From: a virus
Virus record (IMG/VR): IMGVR_UViG_3300003537_000021
Location: 1 to 24,508 of that record
DNA length: 24,508 nucleotides
Reading direction: 5' to 3' (one strand)
Positions 22,226 through 24,508 of this stretch are shown piece by piece. Made by a program: the position numbers and the translations under genes. Below the pieces are notes generated by a model. It made no database searches and was not told where the DNA came from. It was given only the letters and a program-made list of their open reading frames with translations. Every line of letters starts with the position of its first letter. Position 1 is the stretch's first letter.

Positions 22226-22454
22226 ATGAGCGATAAAACTCATTCTAAAATATACATGCCACCTTGGCAAGTTTGATTCTAGGGTATCTCGGAAACTTGT
22301 TTCCGAGAACCTGCTTAGTAGTGCTCAAAATAATACATTTGGAAGGGTCTCAAGCGCTTCGGATAGTGTTCTTACAAATAGGAAATTTCGATTTTCTTTT
22401 TGCGAGACACTAGACTTTTCCAAATGTATTATAGGTGCGGAGCGCTTGAGACCC
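22226..22454 (+). ncRNA. Candidate structured RNA with crossed (pseudoknot) pairing
   Basis: This fills the 317-base gap 22202-22518, which has no credible gene. In order: hairpin TGCCA/TGGCA (22257-22269); perfect 10-bp hairpin TCTCGGAAAC/GTTTCCGAGA (22287-22308); arm A (22330-22344); arm B (22345-22361); a 49-nt hairpin (22364-22412) with a UUCG loop at 22387-22390; arm A' (22418-22432); arm B' (22438-22454). A and A' are complementary over all 15 bases. B and B' pair over 17 positions with one G-U. The order A-B-A'-B' is crossed, so both can form only as a pseudoknot; otherwise they are alternatives. B contains the palindrome AAGCGCTT. No T-run follows B', so it may be the leader of the 22519 gene rather than a separate RNA. 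It matches no RNA family I recognise. Confidence 0.6.
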
Positions 22455-22475
22455 ACTCCACACTTGAACTATATT
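22446..22475 (+). promoter_or_regulatory. Possible second promoter before the Rha-like gene
   Basis: TTGAGA (22446-22451), 18 bases, TATATT (22470-22475). The -35 lies in arm B' of the structured RNA. If used, the Rha-like gene would have its own short leader of about 37 bases, independent of the structured region. Confidence 0.35.
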
Positions 22476-22518
22476 ACATAGTACCCCCTCACAACTTTTT
22501 TGTACGAAAGATATTTAC

Positions 22519-23262
22519 ATGAACGAATTAATTGAATTGAATCCACAGGAACTATTTCTGCAGAATACTGGTTTGACAATGACCTTGAAGCAAATCGCTG
22601 AGAAATATGGGAAAGAAAACGGAAAACTTGTAAGCGATTTTTATAGAGCAATAAGTAAAGTTACAGAGGACAGATTAACTACTCTGACATACGAGGAGTT
22701 GTTAATTGACCAGAATTTGGGCAATGGAGCCACTAGAAAAATCAAGACAGTTGCCATGGATTTCAAAACAACAGTATGGTTTATAGCTAAATTTGACGAG
22801 AATATAAGGCTTGATATTGTTAACTATGCATTTGAAAATATTCAAATAGCCAAAGAGCAAGAAATAGCTATTGTAAGAAAAGAGGCTAAAAAACCAAAAA
22901 AATACAAAGATGGAACAGCAGGGCTGAGACGATGTTTGCTTGACGAATACGAAGATGACGAAGAGTTACCTAGCGAAAATGAAGCATGGAGTGCATTAAT
23001 ATGGAAAGGAGCAATTAAAACGAAGGCGAAAGTGACTATCATAAGGAGATTCATACCAAGCTTTGAAGGAATTATTGGTTCATCTAAGAAATATGGGATG
23101 CCGACTTTTAAACCTAATATGATTAGGCAGATCATCACCGAGTGGCGTGAAGCTGGAGAGCCTAAACAGGATGAATACGAGCGATTAGCTAAGGAGTTTA
23201 GCGACATTTCTAAAGATTATAGAGCTAAACTTGAAGCATTAAAGCAAAACGATTTAGAATAA
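22519..23262 (+). CDS. Rha-like phage regulatory protein
   Basis: 247 aa. Residues 15-105 look like the Rha/antirepressor-type DNA-binding domain: LTMTLKQIAEKYGKENGKLVSDFYRAI, a variable loop, then VAMDFKTTVWFIAKFDENIRLDIVNYAFE. Residues 106-130 are a charged linker rich in Lys and Glu. The C-terminal domain opens YKDGTAGLRRCLLDEY, like the YEDGTKSLRKW stretch of the KilA-N protein at 1191, so the two probably share a C-terminal domain fused to different DNA-binding heads. The C-terminus is a helix (YERLAKEFSDISKDYRAKLEALK). Likely role: transcription control or antirepression. The ribosome site before the ATG is weak (GAAAG), and the gene follows the structured RNA region, so translation may be regulated. 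Confidence 0.65.
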   Translation: MNELIELNPQELFLQNTGLTMTLKQIAEKYGKENGKLVSDFYRAISKVTEDRLTTLTYEELLIDQNLGNGATRKIKTVAMDFKTTVWFIAKFDENIRLDIVNYAFENIQIAKEQEIAIVRKEAKKPKKYKDGTAGLRRCLLDEYEDDEELPSENEAWSALIWKGAIKTKAKVTIIRRFIPSFEGIIGSSKKYGMPTFKPNMIRQIITEWREAGEPKQDEYERLAKEFSDISKDYRAKLEALKQNDLE

Positions 23263-23282
23263 AAACACAAGGAAAGCAACCG

Positions 23283-23720
23283 ATGAACGATCCCATCATA
23301 ATAGATATAGACAACATTCATATTAAGCGAACAATGCTCAATATGATCAAATGCAAAGATGAAGACAATAAGATTCTTGTACAAGAAGAGAATGCTACGG
23401 AGTTTCCAGAAAATACATTTTCATATGATTATATAACGACAGCAGTCTCAACGACTCATAGTATGAAGAATGACAAGGGAAAATGGAAAGATGTATTGAC
23501 CTTCACTTCTACATGGAGCGAAGATATAGCCTTGGCGATATTCAACAATACAGCGGCCACTCTAAAAGAGGCTATTGTTATTGCTGCAACAAGCTGTGAG
23601 GCTTGTGTCAATATATTAGCTAATACCTATGGATTGAGTTGGGGATATCCCTATGATAGTGATGAGTTTAGAAATTGTGATACCTCTTGCGATTTCTGCA
23701 GGGGAAATAAACATGAGTAA
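23283..23720 (+). CDS. Hypothetical protein with C-terminal Cys cluster
   Basis: 145 aa, family not recognised. The start has GGAAAG nine bases upstream. The first 80 residues are mixed strand and helix (PIIIDIDNIHIKRTMLNM, KDVLTFTSTWSEDIALAIF). The second half holds a helix with SCEACVNILANTYG, and the last 17 residues hold CDTSCDFCRG, so up to five Cys could form a zinc site. It overlaps the next gene by 8 bases, so it is translationally coupled to the AAA ATPase and may be its partner (inference). Confidence 0.6.
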   Translation: MNDPIIIDIDNIHIKRTMLNMIKCKDEDNKILVQEENATEFPENTFSYDYITTAVSTTHSMKNDKGKWKDVLTFTSTWSEDIALAIFNNTAATLKEAIVIAATSCEACVNILANTYGLSWGYPYDSDEFRNCDTSCDFCRGNKHE

Positions 23721-24507
23721 TTTTATTACAAAAATTCACCCCAAACATCTATCTAAAGATATTATTGTGCATAGATGTGACAAACACCTCATCCTGACTG
23801 GAGAGAGTGGATGTGGGAAAACCACATTCTTAAAATGGTTGCACACTGAATTGATACAATCCTCCCCATCCGAATCTATTAGTGGCTCTACACAGGAGGT
23901 GTTCGCATGGACTAACAATAGCATATACGCCTACTTTAGAGCAAAGAGACGATTCAAGGCGTATCAACCAAAAAGTCCCAAAGTCATAGAACTATCAAAA
24001 GAGAGAGGATCGAAGTTGAATCCGAACTTCATACAATACATTCTCAATCTAAAAATAGAATCTTTGTTTGCTCAGATAGATAAGGATATTGAAGCTGTCA
24101 AAGAGTTAGATAATTGGTTTGACAGATTTGAAAATATATTGAAAAAGATATTCAATGACGATTCTTTTAGACTAACATTTGATAGAAAAAACTATGAGTT
24201 CTGGATGGAGAGAGATAACAAAGAGCGTTTCGACTTGCATCATTTATCTGATGGTTATTCTGCCATTATAGATATTGTTACAGAGCTTATTTTGAAAATT
24301 GAGAACACGGAATCCAAAAGTTTTGAATGCGAGGGAATCGTCCTGATAGATGAGATAGAAGCTCACACACATGTAGAGCTTCAAAAGCGAATCCTACCCT
24401 TGCTTACGAGCTTCTTCCCTAATGTCCAATTTATAGTTACAACTCATAGTCCATTCGTATTATCCTCGGTGGAAAGCGAAAATGTGGTATTGTCAACAGT
24501 AGTTTAG
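23713..24507 (+). CDS. ABC-type AAA ATPase (AAA_21/OLD-like)
   Basis: 264 aa from the ATG at 23713 (GGGGAAATAA upstream); the open frame before it lies inside the previous gene. Walker A is GESGCGKT (30-37); an ABC signature-like HLSDGYSA lies at 176-183; Walker B is IVLIDE (209-214) with Glu214; the H-loop is TTHSP with His245. The middle (100-165) is a helical insertion. This is the single-protein ATPase type related to OLD, RecF and SMC heads, found in DNA repair proteins and in many defence or anti-defence systems, usually with an effector gene next to it. No nuclease domain is present, and the protein stops soon after the H-loop, one base before the window ends, so any downstream partner is out of view. 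Confidence 0.8.
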   Translation: MSNFITKIHPKHLSKDIIVHRCDKHLILTGESGCGKTTFLKWLHTELIQSSPSESISGSTQEVFAWTNNSIYAYFRAKRRFKAYQPKSPKVIELSKERGSKLNPNFIQYILNLKIESLFAQIDKDIEAVKELDNWFDRFENILKKIFNDDSFRLTFDRKNYEFWMERDNKERFDLHHLSDGYSAIIDIVTELILKIENTESKSFECEGIVLIDEIEAHTHVELQKRILPLLTSFFPNVQFIVTTHSPFVLSSVESENVVLSTVV

Positions 24508-24508
24508 A

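Noticed and set aside
22256-22290. tRNA-like T-arm (GTTTGATTC) and a six-codon frame MPPWQV
   Set aside because: No acceptor stem, anticodon arm or CCA context can be built around it. The tiny frame has no ribosome site and overlaps a hairpin.
22842-23207. 121-codon minus-strand frame
   Set aside because: Antisense to the Rha-like gene, whose domain similarity and context support the plus strand.

Overview
The window reads as a piece of a large, AT-rich tailed-phage (Caudoviricetes-type) genome, or a prophage or assembled phage of that kind. The evidence is a terminase large subunit, a probable major capsid protein with a probable decoration protein, several large virion or tail proteins (one with a fibrinogen-like C-terminus), an M15-type endolysin, ThyX, a C5-cytosine methyltransferase, KilA-N/Rha-type regulators, GIY-YIG-type proteins and a Vsr-like homing endonuclease. 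Nothing fixes the host. Shine-Dalgarno sites (AGGAG/AAAGG) and TATAAT boxes are bacterial. The endolysin is a bare catalytic domain, which fits a Gram-negative host better than a Gram-positive one, but that is only a hint.

Layout. 1-3860: tightly packed plus-strand small genes. First come two tandem copies of a GIY-YIG (MUG113/T5orf172-like) gene and a KilA-N gene with the same leader and N-terminus, then six small genes of unknown function, including a 31-codon gene at 3001. 3918-5876: a solitary EDxHD/Vsr-like homing endonuclease with five zinc-ribbon modules. 5976-20731: the virion region, mostly on the minus strand. Transcribed right to left, it holds a TM-tailed repeat protein, two tail/adhesin-like proteins, a third virion-like protein, a KTA-motif protein, two small genes, TerL, a 95-aa protein, the decoration protein and the capsid protein. 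Plus-strand cargo interrupts it: the methyltransferase, a two-gene unit (13890-14976) and one small gene (18941). 20786-24507: mostly plus-strand genes: endolysin, thyX, a structured 317-nt gap, an Rha-like regulator, a 145-aa unknown and an ABC-type AAA ATPase.

Regulation visible in the sequence. Minus-strand virion genes tend to be preceded by extended -10 boxes (TGnTATAAT) without a good -35. Two plus-strand cargo units share a 29-nt element: a -10 box followed at once by a bulged hairpin with a GNRA tetraloop (GAAA in one copy, GCAA in the other). Most gene ends that meet head-on carry hairpins that overlap the stop codons.

The strongest candidate for something undescribed is the stretch 22202-22518. 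A good sigma70-type promoter (TTGCAA-N17-TATAAT) leads into an RNA with two long complementary pairs in the crossed order A-B-A'-B' (15 bp and 17 bp) and a 49-nt hairpin with a UUCG loop between B and A'. This is the signature of a pseudoknotted or two-state RNA. The second notable signal is a short [LI]-x-K-x-A motif recurring about ten times in one virion-region protein, eight in another and three in a third. It is a candidate processing or docking signature.
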